Of a stretch of DNA of 64,000 bases, positions 50,284 to 58,749 are shown piece by piece. The DNA lies in the NCBI GenBank assembly GCA_035762345.1, contig DASTPE010000079.1, positions 5,329 through 69,328 of the forward strand, given 5' to 3'. The notes below the pieces were generated by a model. It saw only the letters and a list, made by a program, of their open reading frames with translations, had not been told where the DNA came from and searched no databases. The number at the start of each line of letters is the position of its first letter. Position 1 is the first letter of the stretch. This DNA is from SCGC-AG-212-J23 sp035762345. Lineage in GTDB: Bacteria > Pseudomonadota > Gammaproteobacteria > Burkholderiales > SG8-39. The position numbers and the translations under genes were made by a program.

Positions 50284-51420
50284 TTACTTGGCCGGCTGCG
50301 CGGCGTAGGTCGCGGACAGGCTTTCGATGATGCTGTCGCTGTAGGGCAGGCTCATCTTGTGCATCATCGAACTCTCGCGCCTGTCGTCCCGATAGGCTCT
50401 CAGTGCCATGATCAGGTAGTCCCGGTCCTGCCCTTTGATCTTGGGTACGACCATGCCCGGGATCTCGGCCTCTGCGCCATGGCAGCGCTCGCAGCGCTCG
50501 GTGAGGTCTTTGACCAGGGTCTGGCCTTTCTCCGCAGCTTTCGATTTCTGCACCGAATAGAACGCGGCGATGTTCTGGATGTCCTTTTCGCTCAGCCCGG
50601 TGACGTAGAGGCGCATGTTCTCCCGCTTGCGGGTCGTGCGGTAGGCCTTGATGGCGTCGACGAGGTAGCGCGCGTCCTGCCCCGCGAGGCTTGGCGTGCT
50701 GGTGTCGGTGCTTACGCCGTTCGCGCCGTGACATCCACCGCATACAGCGCTTAAAGGCTCGCCCGCCACCGGGTCGCCGAAAGCCGACACGCCGCGAGGC
50801 GTCGGCGCTTGGGAGGCGAAATAAAGCGCGAGGCTCTCCATGTCGAGCCTGGACATGCCCGGCAACAGGGCGTGCATTGGCGCCGCCTTGCGCTCCTTCT
50901 TCAGGTATTCCTGGATTGCGATGACGAGGTACTGCGGTTGCTGGCCGGCCAGGCTCGGCGTTCCGGAAATCTTGCTGTTGCCGTCGTCGCCATGGCACTT
51001 GGCGCAGGCGCTCGCCAGGGCCTTGCCCCGGTCATACGGGGAAACCTGCGTCGCGTCCTTTGCGGCGCCGGAGTCGACGGGCGGCAGGCTCGCGTAGTAA
51101 GCGGCGAGGTTGACTGCGTCCGGGTCGCTCATGTGCGCCGCGATTTCCCTCAGCGCCGCGTGCGTGCGCTTGCCTTCCTTGTAGGCCTTCAGCGCCGCCA
51201 CGAGGTAGCGCTCGCGCTGAGCCGCCAGGTGCGGAATGGCCGGCGCGGTGCCTTTGCCGTCCAAGCCGTGGCATGCCTTGCATTCGCGCTCGGCGAAGGC
51301 CTTGCCCGCGGCAAGATCCACCGGGACCGGCTTCCCGACTCCCGCTTTCGTTGGCGCGGAATCCTGGTCGGTGCAGCCGAGCAGCGCGATCAATAGCAAC
51401 CCCAGCTTGAGACTTTTCAT
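50284..51420 (-). CDS. Tetraheme c4/c553-type cytochrome lipoprotein
   Basis: A 378-residue lipoprotein (MKSLKLGLLLIALLGC, lipobox LLGC; start ATG 51420) with four c4-like domains, each having one site: ECKACHGLDGKGT, ACAKCHGDDGNS, VCGGCHGANGVST and RCERCHGAEAEI. Recurrent blocks are P-x-LAGQ-x-x-YL and IAAFY/LAAYYAS with nearby Met ligands. It resembles tandem duplications of cytochrome c4. It is the last gene of the - strand set, anchored by lipid, and is probably a carrier between the quinone module and the conduit. Confidence 0.9.
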   Translation of the reverse strand: MKSLKLGLLLIALLGCTDQDSAPTKAGVGKPVPVDLAAGKAFAERECKACHGLDGKGTAPAIPHLAAQRERYLVAALKAYKEGKRTHAALREIAAHMSDPDAVNLAAYYASLPPVDSGAAKDATQVSPYDRGKALASACAKCHGDDGNSKISGTPSLAGQQPQYLVIAIQEYLKKERKAAPMHALLPGMSRLDMESLALYFASQAPTPRGVSAFGDPVAGEPLSAVCGGCHGANGVSTDTSTPSLAGQDARYLVDAIKAYRTTRKRENMRLYVTGLSEKDIQNIAAFYSVQKSKAAEKGQTLVKDLTERCERCHGAEAEIPGMVVPKIKGQDRDYLIMALRAYRDDRRESSMMHKMSLPYSDSIIESLSATYAAQPAK

Positions 51421-51441
51421 GGATTCCTCGAGCACGATTGG

Positions 51442-52245
51442 TCAGCCGACGTCGGTAGCCTCGCCTTCCTGCCTCTGCAGGACCACCGATGGCGGATGGG
51501 AGAACCACATCTGGTACATCGACACCACCCACATGAAGGCGAATGACAGGCCCATCAGGGCGCCGCCGGCGATCACCACCCAGGCGAACGGGTGGTACAC
51601 CTTGGTGAAGTACCACGACCCGATGTCCATCGTGAGAGCGACGAACGGGAACGCGACGACGGTGCACTTGAACCAGACCGGCCGCACATAGGCGTGGCTG
51701 AAAATTGTTCCGAGGATGAAAAAGACAAAAGTCAGGCCGAAGAAGTGGATGTGCGAGACGCGCACGAGCGTGAAGAGGGCCGTACCGGTATCGCGCTCGA
51801 TGACTTTCTGTACGTTGTCGTAGCCGTTCAGGTTCGGCAGGTGCGGATTGCTACCGTCGTGGCACGCCAGGCAGCGCCGGTCGAACGTCGTGCGGATCTC
51901 CTTTTCGTAGCGCGCGCGCTCGCCGCCTTCCTGCGCCCAGGAGACGAGCGTTGTGAGCTCCTCGCGTGGCAGCATTCCCGCCATCGATCCGCGCAGCGCC
52001 GCTTCGAGGCGCGAGCCCTTGCCGCTGCCGCTGTACGCGATCACCACGTCCTCGTAGGACAGCGTACGCGGATTGCCGTCCTTGCCGGAGTAGGTGTGGA
52101 ACAAGTAAATCATGGCGAAGAGGTACGCAGTCCCGAGGATCAGCAAGGTCGCCGTATACAGCACGCGCAGGCTGTACGGCAGCTCCGAGAAATGCCGATA
52201 AAGGCGGTGCAGCGGCACGTCATTCACATTCGCGTCCTTTTTCAC
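51442..52245 (-). CDS. Multi-helix membrane protein with one heme c site
   Basis: A 267-residue protein starting at GTG 52245, overlapping the previous stop by GTGA. TM1 is about residues 22-42 (VLYTATLLILGTAYLFAMIYL). A periplasmic loop then contains TFDRRCLACHDGSNPHLP, the single CXXCH. Four further helices follow, the first with HIHFFGLTFVFFILGTIFS, then VAFPFVALTMDIGSWYF, AWVVIAGGALMGLSFAFMWVVSM. The conserved HIHFFG may bind a b-type heme or quinone. I know no named family. It probably takes electrons from or to the neighbouring NrfD module. Confidence 0.75.
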   Translation of the reverse strand: MKKDANVNDVPLHRLYRHFSELPYSLRVLYTATLLILGTAYLFAMIYLFHTYSGKDGNPRTLSYEDVVIAYSGSGKGSRLEAALRGSMAGMLPREELTTLVSWAQEGGERARYEKEIRTTFDRRCLACHDGSNPHLPNLNGYDNVQKVIERDTGTALFTLVRVSHIHFFGLTFVFFILGTIFSHAYVRPVWFKCTVVAFPFVALTMDIGSWYFTKVYHPFAWVVIAGGALMGLSFAFMWVVSMYQMWFSHPPSVVLQRQEGEATDVG

Positions 52246-53438
52246 TTGCCGGCTTTCTTGCCCGCGGGTGCCGGCACGATCACGTAAGTCACGGCACGGG
52301 CGGTCTGGCGCGCATAGTGGGCCGAGATATCCTTCACATCGCTCTCGCTCATTAATGCGGACATGGCGGCCATGGCCGTACTCTTGCGCGCCCCCTTGCG
52401 GTAGTCGTGCAGCACCTGCTCGAGCCAGTCGGCGCGCTGCGCGGCGAGGCGCGGCATGAGCGGGTCGGTGCTGTTGCCGTTGGGACCGTGGCAGCGGTCG
52501 CAGCGCTCCGACCACTCAGCAAGCGTCAGCGGGCGGCGTACGTTGAGCGGCTGTGGCTGCTGGGCCGCGTAGTAGGCCGCGATGTCGTGCATCGCCTTCT
52601 CGTTGAGATCCGCCGCCGCTCCCTTCATCGATTCGTCCTTGCGCGAGCCGTCCTTGTACGCCTGGGTGGCAGCCGCCAGGTACTGCGCGTCCTGGCCGGC
52701 GAGGCTCGGTGTCGCCGGATTTCCGCTGACTCCCTGATCGCCGTGACAGGCGCCGCAGGCCGCCGCAGCCTTCTTGCCCGCTGCTGCGTCGCCGACGGCA
52801 GGGGTCTGCGCCCGAGCGGGTTTTTGTAGTGCATAGAAGAGCGCCAAGTTGCCCAGGTCGGCGTCGCTCACGCCCGCGGCCAGTGCCTTCATCATGTCGT
52901 TAGGGCGCTGGCCGCTCTTGTAGGCTGCCATCGCCGCAATAAGATACTTCGGATCGAGAGCGACCAGGCTCGGCATGCCGGGCATCGCGCTGACGCCGGC
53001 CTCTCCGTGGCAGGCTCCACAGGCCGCAGCCGCCGCCTTGCCCGCCTGCAACGGATCGGATTTGGCCGCAGCCGCTTTGCCGGGTGCCGCCGCGGGACGC
53101 GGCGGATCGAGGCTCGCGTAGTAGGCCGCCACTTTGACGAGCGCATCGTCGCTCAAGTACCGCACGATTCCGGTCATGGCGCCCTGCACGCGAGCGCCAT
53201 GGCGATAGGCCCGTAGCTGGAGGTCGAGATACGCCGCGCGCTGCGCGGCGAGGTGCGGCACGCCCTTGGTTGCGCTTACTCCGTTCGCGCCGTGACAGCG
53301 TGCGCAGGAGGCTTCCGCGATGCGCTTGCCCTCCGCGATCTCGACCGTCGTGGCATACACGGCCCGAAGCTCGTCCTCTGCAGGACTTGCGGCGAGTGCC
53401 GCAGTGCTGACCAGCAAGCCCGCCCACAGGATCTTCAT
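52242..53438 (-). CDS. Tetraheme c4-type periplasmic cytochrome
   Basis: A 398-residue exported protein (MKILWAGLLVSTAALAASPA, start ATG 53438). It carries four cytochrome c4-like domains: SCARCHGANGVSA, ACGACHGEAGVSA, ACGACHGDQGVSG and RCDRCHGPNGNST. Each has the PSLAGQDAQYL-type helix and YYAAQ/FYALQ end. The two middle domains are nearly identical in their heme loops, a sign of recent internal duplication. It overlaps the NrfD gene by ATGA and the following membrane gene by GTGA. It is a likely periplasmic electron relay for the NrfD/ferredoxin complex. Confidence 0.9.
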   Translation of the reverse strand: MKILWAGLLVSTAALAASPAEDELRAVYATTVEIAEGKRIAEASCARCHGANGVSATKGVPHLAAQRAAYLDLQLRAYRHGARVQGAMTGIVRYLSDDALVKVAAYYASLDPPRPAAAPGKAAAAKSDPLQAGKAAAAACGACHGEAGVSAMPGMPSLVALDPKYLIAAMAAYKSGQRPNDMMKALAAGVSDADLGNLALFYALQKPARAQTPAVGDAAAGKKAAAACGACHGDQGVSGNPATPSLAGQDAQYLAAATQAYKDGSRKDESMKGAAADLNEKAMHDIAAYYAAQQPQPLNVRRPLTLAEWSERCDRCHGPNGNSTDPLMPRLAAQRADWLEQVLHDYRKGARKSTAMAAMSALMSESDVKDISAHYARQTARAVTYVIVPAPAGKKAGK

Positions 53439-54610
53439 GATGCGGTCTTGTGCTCCCAAGGGGGAAGGAGCCGGGTGATTCCCAGCAATACAACCAATGG
53501 CGCAACGACCAGCGCGAGGGCACTGATCAAGCCTTCCTTGCCGAAGATCTGCATCGGGTACTCGAGCAGCCCCTTGCCCGTCTTCGAGATCTCTTGGCCG
53601 CCGATGACGACGTTCCAGCGCATCATGAACACTGAGAGCAGCACCAGGCAGGCGCTCAGCGTGACGCCCAAGACCAGCGCTCTGCCCGCGGTGCCGCGCC
53701 AGATCATATAGGACAGCCACGCAAGCGGCACGATCGCACCGATACCGAATTGCAGCACGAAGTACGGGATCAGGAGCGGCCCGGTCACATAGGCCATGAT
53801 CATCTCGATGCCTTCCCGGGCCTTGTAGACGATGTTGGCGAATTCCAGCCCCTCGAGAACGAAGGCAACGATGATGAATGCCCACACGGTATAGGCGAGG
53901 CCCTTCACGCACGCGAGATCGATCGGGACCCTGCGCAACTTGCACGACAGCACATAGAGCACGATGAGCAGCGCCACGCCGGAGATGATGGCCGAGAACA
54001 GGAACACGAGCGGCATCAGGTCCGAAGACCACCACTCGCGCGACTTGAGGGAGCCGAACACGAAACCGACGTAGCCGTGCAGGCCGTGCGCGCCGGGGAT
54101 GCCGGCGATCGCCAGCCAGAAGATCCATTTCCGGTCGACGCGCAAGGCGCCCTCCGAAACGTCGTACGAGCCGAGCGTGAGCACGCGGTAGAACGCGCCC
54201 AAAGGTCCTTTTCTCTTCTGCGCCTGCGCCACGATATAGGGGCGAAACGCGAACCACGTCTCCACGATCAGCAGCACGATGTAAAAAGTCGCGAAGTAGC
54301 CGAAGGCCGCCATGGCCGAGGTCCAATGCGGCGTGAGCAGGTTGTTGAAGGCGCGCTCGGGATGGCCAAGATGCAAAAGCAGCGGCAGCGGCACGAATAA
54401 CATGAAGCACAGCGAGGTCAGGAGCGCGAGGTGGGCAACGGGCTTCAGGCGCTCGAAACCGAACACCTGGTAGAGGCTCGACACCGTAAACGCCCCGGCG
54501 ACCAGGCCGGTGATGTACGGGTAGACGACGATGGCCACCGACCATTCGATCACGGTCTCGTTCGGGTACACCCAGCCGGCGTAGGGAGCATAGTGGATGA
54601 GAGGTTCCAC
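53435..54610 (-). CDS. NrfD/PsrC-family quinone-interacting membrane subunit
   Basis: A 391-residue protein with about nine membrane helices. Family segments: WSVAIVVYPYITGLVAGAF, LFVPLPLLLHLGHPERAFNNLLTPHWTSAM (the conserved LLHLGHPER loop near the quinol site), and GLHGYVGFVFGSLKSREWWSSDLMPLVFLFSAI. NrfD/PsrC/ActC proteins exchange electrons between menaquinol/ubiquinol and a bound ferredoxin. The start is GTG 54610 with a textbook GGAGGTGA; the ferredoxin stop overlaps it by one base. No molybdopterin catalytic subunit is nearby. Confidence 0.93.
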   Translation of the reverse strand: MEPLIHYAPYAGWVYPNETVIEWSVAIVVYPYITGLVAGAFTVSSLYQVFGFERLKPVAHLALLTSLCFMLFVPLPLLLHLGHPERAFNNLLTPHWTSAMAAFGYFATFYIVLLIVETWFAFRPYIVAQAQKRKGPLGAFYRVLTLGSYDVSEGALRVDRKWIFWLAIAGIPGAHGLHGYVGFVFGSLKSREWWSSDLMPLVFLFSAIISGVALLIVLYVLSCKLRRVPIDLACVKGLAYTVWAFIIVAFVLEGLEFANIVYKAREGIEMIMAYVTGPLLIPYFVLQFGIGAIVPLAWLSYMIWRGTAGRALVLGVTLSACLVLLSVFMMRWNVVIGGQEISKTGKGLLEYPMQIFGKEGLISALALVVAPLVVLLGITRLLPPWEHKTAS

Positions 54611-55440
54611 TAGCTCACCTCCTTGTCGATGCCGACATAGAACACGTTCGGCCCATTGCCGGTCTCCGGCTTGAGCACGTGTACGCGGTTGTTGCGGACG
54701 AACAGGCTAATCGCGCTTTGCTTGTCGTTGAGATCACCGAAGACGCGTGCGCCGACCGGACAAGCGTCGACGCAGGCGGGCTGCAGGCCGCTGGTGATGC
54801 GGTGATAGCACCACGTGCACTTGTCGGATACGCCCTTTTCTTCGTCGAAGAAGCGCGCGCCGTAGGGACAGGCCTGCACGCAGTACCGGCAGCCGATGCA
54901 GTATTCATGGTCGATGAGCACCACCCCGTCTTTGGCCTTGTAGGTCGCGCCGACCGGGCACACCTGCACACAGGGCGGGTGCTCGCACTGGTTGCACAGC
55001 TTGGGGACGAAGAAGGCCTTCTCGACTTTCGCGTTCTGGTAGCGGTTGGCGAACCGGTACTCGCGCTGCGAGCCGGAGGCGGCGATGTTGACCGGGTCGG
55101 CGTGGCTGTCGATGCGCGGCCTCGCTTCTCCCTCCAGGTAGACGTAGCGCTCCACCCAGGTGCGGAAATGATGCGCGGTGAGCGGCACCTTGTTCTCGAC
55201 CTTGCACGCCTCGACGCAACGCAGGCAGCCGATGCATTTCGTGGCGTCGACGCCGAAAGCCCAGCGGTGCTTCGTCCAGTCGTAGTCCGCCGTCGGAAAG
55301 GATTTCGGGGGCGTAACCGATTCGGTTTTCGCGCCGACTTTGGCGAGCGATGCCGCCGTGCCCGCAGCTACGGCAGCAGCGCCGAGCTTGCGCAGAAAGT
55401 GGCGCCTGGCAAGCAATCCGCTGATTGCCTCGCGCTTCAC
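54610..55440 (-). CDS. Tat-exported 4x[4Fe-4S] ferredoxin subunit (NrfC/PsrB/DmsB-like)
   Basis: A 276-residue protein, start GTG 55440, with a twin-arginine signal (LLARRHFLRKLGAAAVAAG), so it folds in the cytosol and works in the periplasm. Four cysteine groups hold four clusters: CIGCLRCVEACK, CNQCEHPPCVQVCPVG, CIGCRYCVQACPYG, and CTWCYHR...CVDACPVG. Spacing follows the NrfC/PsrB plan. It lies between the hexaheme cytochrome (ATGA-type overlap) and NrfD, and should pass electrons from NrfD to a cytochrome rather than to a molybdenum enzyme. Confidence 0.94.
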   Translation of the reverse strand: MKREAISGLLARRHFLRKLGAAAVAAGTAASLAKVGAKTESVTPPKSFPTADYDWTKHRWAFGVDATKCIGCLRCVEACKVENKVPLTAHHFRTWVERYVYLEGEARPRIDSHADPVNIAASGSQREYRFANRYQNAKVEKAFFVPKLCNQCEHPPCVQVCPVGATYKAKDGVVLIDHEYCIGCRYCVQACPYGARFFDEEKGVSDKCTWCYHRITSGLQPACVDACPVGARVFGDLNDKQSAISLFVRNNRVHVLKPETGNGPNVFYVGIDKEVS

Positions 55441-56465
55441 GGCTTCTTCCCGCAGCCCTGCGCGGCGTAGTACGCGGCGAGGTTCGCGATGTCGGCGTCG
55501 CTCAGGCCCCTGACGACGCCGGCCATCATCGGATCCTTGCGCAGGCCGGCCCTGAACGCCTTGAGGGTGTTCGCGAGGTACACCGCCTTCTGGGCGGCGA
55601 TGTTCGGCCACCCGGGATTTGCTCCGACGCCCGTCTCGCCGTGACAAGCGGAGCAGTTCTTCGCCAGAGCCTTGCCCGCCGCGGCGTCGCCCGTCGCGCT
55701 TGCGCTCGCCGCGGGCTTGCAGCTCAAGGCAGCGTAGTAGGCGGCGAGATCCTGGATCTCCGCATCGCTCAAGGTCTTCGCCACCGGCGACATCATGACG
55801 TCGGACTGGGCGCCGGACCTGTAGGCACCGAGGATGGCGACCAGGTAGGCGGCGTTCTGGCCTGCCAGGTTGGGCCAGCTGTCGTTCGGGCTGATTCCAT
55901 CGGCGCCGTGGCAGCCGGCACAGCTCTCCGCGTGCTTCCTAGCGCCCGAGGCGGCGTCGCCGCCCGCCGGCGCCACGACGCCGGCGAGCTTCGGCGCATG
56001 CGGGTTGTGGCAGACGGCGCATTGCTGGCCCGCGCCGTGCTGGGCGAGATCGATCTGCGGCTGCGTGCGCGGCCTCTCGGCCATGCGCTCATGGCACAGA
56101 GCGCAGAGCCGCCGGGTGTCGGAAGGAACCGGCAGCTTTCCCTCCTGCGGATGCTTCTGCGCCGCGCCATGACAGACTTCGCACGCCACCGTTTTGTGGT
56201 TCGCGGCAGACCACTGGGCGTGGCGCTCGCTGTGGCAGCCCTGGCAATAGGCCGAGGTCCGGAACACCGGCTCGTGGGCCGCGATCTCGGCCACTGAGCC
56301 GGCGCGGTAGTGGCCGAACTCATAGAAGGACTCGGCAGTGAAATACCACTTCGCGACCAGGGCGGCGGCAAACCCCGCACCCAGCAGCACGAGCAGTCGG
56401 AAGACGTGCCTAGGCAGCGCCGGCCCCCAGCCATAAAGTGAACTCCCGTCCCCCGACCGTAGCAA
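55437..56465 (-). CDS. Membrane-anchored hexaheme cytochrome c (multiheme N-part plus two c4-like domains)
   Basis: A 342-residue protein starting at TTG 56465 (GGGAGCGG just upstream). One N-terminal anchor helix (VFRLLVLLGAGFAAALVAKWYF) precedes six heme sites. CQGCH, CEVCH, CALCH and CAVCHNPHA form a c3/NrfB-like block, and CAGCHGADGIS and CSACHGETGVG sit in two c4-like modules. The order anchor-multiheme-FeS-NrfD is that of QrcA/ActA-type complexes, but without a large QrcB/ActB subunit. A downstream GTG (56390) is an alternative start that would lie beyond an Fnr-site-driven transcript start. Confidence 0.88.
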   Translation of the reverse strand: MLRSGDGSSLYGWGPALPRHVFRLLVLLGAGFAAALVAKWYFTAESFYEFGHYRAGSVAEIAAHEPVFRTSAYCQGCHSERHAQWSAANHKTVACEVCHGAAQKHPQEGKLPVPSDTRRLCALCHERMAERPRTQPQIDLAQHGAGQQCAVCHNPHAPKLAGVVAPAGGDAASGARKHAESCAGCHGADGISPNDSWPNLAGQNAAYLVAILGAYRSGAQSDVMMSPVAKTLSDAEIQDLAAYYAALSCKPAASASATGDAAAGKALAKNCSACHGETGVGANPGWPNIAAQKAVYLANTLKAFRAGLRKDPMMAGVVRGLSDADIANLAAYYAAQGCGKKP

Positions 56466-56482
56466 GCCGCTCCCGACGCCGC

Positions 56483-56496
56483 TTGATCTACGTCAA
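56483..56496. promoter_or_regulatory. Fnr-type site before the hexaheme-FeS-NrfD operon
   Basis: TTGAT-CTAC-GTCAA, one change from consensus, fills the 43-base gap between two same-strand cytochrome genes. It is 18 bases from the TTG start of the hexaheme gene. A -41.5 activator position would place the transcript start inside the annotated gene, so either the true start is lower or the site acts by another geometry. Confidence 0.7.
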
Positions 56497-56508
56497 AGGG
56501 GAAGGACT

Positions 56509-58668
56509 TCAGCCGGCGCGCACGAGGAAGCCCCGCAGTACGAGCAGGAGCAGAATCAGCCCGATCGTTATCAGGACAAAGCCGAGGAAGGCCGAGCCGA
56601 TCGTCATCGGCCGCGATGGCGCGTTCACCAGGTGCTTCTCGAGCTCGCCGGACTTCTTCAGCCGTTCGTACTCGAGCGCGTGCTCACGCCTGAACTCGTC
56701 GAGCGACACCGAGCCCGTGAACATTACGATGTCGAGCGGGAACTTGTCCGGCCGGAAGTGGTTGTTGAAGAAGTGCACCGTGAACAGGAAGACCGCGGCG
56801 AGCACCGCCTCTTCTCCGTGCACGATGGTGGCGACGTTGAATATCCATCCCGGCAGGATCGACGCCGTGGCCTCGGGGACTGCGAGCATGAAGCCGCTGC
56901 CGCCGATGATCGCCATGCCCCAGAACACCGCCCAGTAGTCGAACTTCTCCCAGTAGGTCCAGCGGTCGAATTGCGGGCGCGGCCGCATGCCGACGAACCA
57001 CTGGAACATGGCGATGATGTCCTGCAGGTCCTGCCAGTTCGGCACCAGCGAGTTTGGCCCGAACCAATCGAACGTGCGCAAGCGCGGCAGGATGCGCGCG
57101 CCCACCACATAGACCAGGTGGATGAAGAAGATCCCAAGCATGAGGGTGGCGGCGACGCGGTGCACGACCGCGGCCTCTTTCGGGCTGCCGAACATGCGCA
57201 CCACAAGCTGCGCCCAGGGCATCTCGGCGAAGAACACCGCCATCCCGGTGAGGACAAGCGTCATCACGCTAATCGCGAAGATGAGGTGCGCAAGCCGCCA
57301 CATCGGCGCGAAGCGCTGGAACTGCTTGCCCTGCGGGTGCAGATGCAGGCCGACGACATGCGGGCTCGTCTTTCCTTCCTTGCGATCGCGCCATTCGCGG
57401 TAGAACCAGAGCGCGGTGTGCGTCCAGAAGAAAACGAACACGCCGATGAGCAGCGCGACCATGAACTTGGTTGCGACCCACACCTGCGGATAACGCTCGA
57501 AGTCATACGGCGTGGCGTGCGGCTGAAAGCTCACGAAGCCCGGGGTCGCGTTCTTGTGGCACTGCTGGCAGGTCGCGAGGCGATTGTTGGGATGAACGCG
57601 TGAGGCGGGATCGGCTACGCGCTGCACGTTATGCCCGCTGTGGCAGTCGGAGCACTTGGCGGTATACGCGTAGCCCAGCCGGTGCACCTGGCCGTGATAG
57701 GTGTGGATGTAGGTGCGGTAGCTCTCGACGTGGCAGTTGCCGCAGTTCTGCGTGATCGCCACTTTCGTGGACGCTGCCGCCGGCGACTGGATGTCGTGCG
57801 TGGTGTGGCAGTCGGAGCAGATCGCCGCCACCGGGTTTCCTTTTTGCAGCACTTCGACGCCATGCACGGAGTTCTTGTAGACGCCGACCTGCTTCTCGTG
57901 GCACTTGCCGCAGACCAGCGGAATGCTCAGGCGCCAGTCGGCGCGCCCGGTGCTGCCGATCGGGTAAATGTAATGCGCATCGTGGCAGTTGTAGCAGGTC
58001 GCGTTGGTGCGCGACTGGTCGTCGCGCCGCGGCCGCGCGTGCACCGACTTGAGATAGCGGTCGATCTGCTCGACCACCACGCCGAGGCGCTCGTAGTCCT
58101 TCCTGCGGTCCTCTTCCAGGGTCCTCCACGTGTCCTGGTGGCACTGGATGCAGCCCACGCGGATCGGGCCGGTGCGCTTGTGCGGGATCTCGGTGATGTC
58201 GGTGTGGCACTCGACGCATCGGCGCTTCGCATGCACGCTGAGCTCGAACTTCTCCTTCACCACGTGGAGCGGGCGCGGCCTGCCATCGGGTCCGGGCATG
58301 GTAAAGCCCTCGTTGCCGTGGCAGCCGAAGCAGGTCGCGTTGTCGAGCGGCATCGCCGGTGCCGCGGCGGCTTCGGGTTTCGGCTTTCCAGCGGGCTTCT
58401 GCTGCAAGTACGCGACGATGGCCTGCAGCTCTCCTGCGCTGGCGTCGACCGGCATCGGATGGCCCTTGCCGGCGCGCAGCGCGCCGATCAGCTTGGATTC
58501 GGCGCCCCGGTACTTCGCCGCGGCCTCCCGCAGCGCCGGGCCCATCTTCTTCTCGTCCAACGCGTGGCAGCCGAGGCAACCTTTCGACTGCAGAAGCGCC
58601 TCGCCGGATTGCGCACGCGCAAGCGGCGTGAATGCAATCAACGCCGCCGCCAGGACCCAGACCCGCAT
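56509..58668 (-). CDS. Decaheme cytochrome c fused to a membrane cytochrome b (CbcL-like layout)
   Basis: A 719-residue fusion, start ATG 58668, with signal MRVWVLAAALIAFTPLARAQ. The N-terminal c5-like monoheme module is CLGCHALDEKKMGPALREAAAK. Nine more sites follow: CFGCH, CVECH, CIQCH, CYNCH, CGKCH, CSDCH, CGNCH, CSDCH and CQQCH. From about residue 410 it is a b561/FdnI-type membrane domain with about five helices and paired His (WRLAHLIFAI, VVHRVAATLMLGIFFIHLVYVVG, VHGEEAVLAAVFLFTVHFFNNHF). Geobacter CbcL has the same plan, multiheme c plus HydC-like b, and works as a quinol:cytochrome step in metal respiration. It is the first gene of the - strand cluster. Confidence 0.92.
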   Translation of the reverse strand: MRVWVLAAALIAFTPLARAQSGEALLQSKGCLGCHALDEKKMGPALREAAAKYRGAESKLIGALRAGKGHPMPVDASAGELQAIVAYLQQKPAGKPKPEAAAAPAMPLDNATCFGCHGNEGFTMPGPDGRPRPLHVVKEKFELSVHAKRRCVECHTDITEIPHKRTGPIRVGCIQCHQDTWRTLEEDRRKDYERLGVVVEQIDRYLKSVHARPRRDDQSRTNATCYNCHDAHYIYPIGSTGRADWRLSIPLVCGKCHEKQVGVYKNSVHGVEVLQKGNPVAAICSDCHTTHDIQSPAAASTKVAITQNCGNCHVESYRTYIHTYHGQVHRLGYAYTAKCSDCHSGHNVQRVADPASRVHPNNRLATCQQCHKNATPGFVSFQPHATPYDFERYPQVWVATKFMVALLIGVFVFFWTHTALWFYREWRDRKEGKTSPHVVGLHLHPQGKQFQRFAPMWRLAHLIFAISVMTLVLTGMAVFFAEMPWAQLVVRMFGSPKEAAVVHRVAATLMLGIFFIHLVYVVGARILPRLRTFDWFGPNSLVPNWQDLQDIIAMFQWFVGMRPRPQFDRWTYWEKFDYWAVFWGMAIIGGSGFMLAVPEATASILPGWIFNVATIVHGEEAVLAAVFLFTVHFFNNHFRPDKFPLDIVMFTGSVSLDEFRREHALEYERLKKSGELEKHLVNAPSRPMTIGSAFLGFVLITIGLILLLLVLRGFLVRAG

Positions 58669-58692
58669 ACCCCCGCCTCCCCGGTGGATTAT

Positions 58693-58706
58693 TTGACGCC
58701 CATCAA
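58693..58706. promoter_or_regulatory. Fnr-type site between the CbcL-like gene and the hemerythrin gene (1)
   Basis: TTGAC-GCCC-ATCAA, 25 bases upstream of the CbcL-like ATG. For the + strand hemerythrin gene the -41.5 rule predicts a start near 58741, a 57-base leader. Confidence 0.78.
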
Positions 58707-58749
58707 TAATGGACCCGGGCGCCGACCGCCAGCAAGTTCCCCACCGCCT

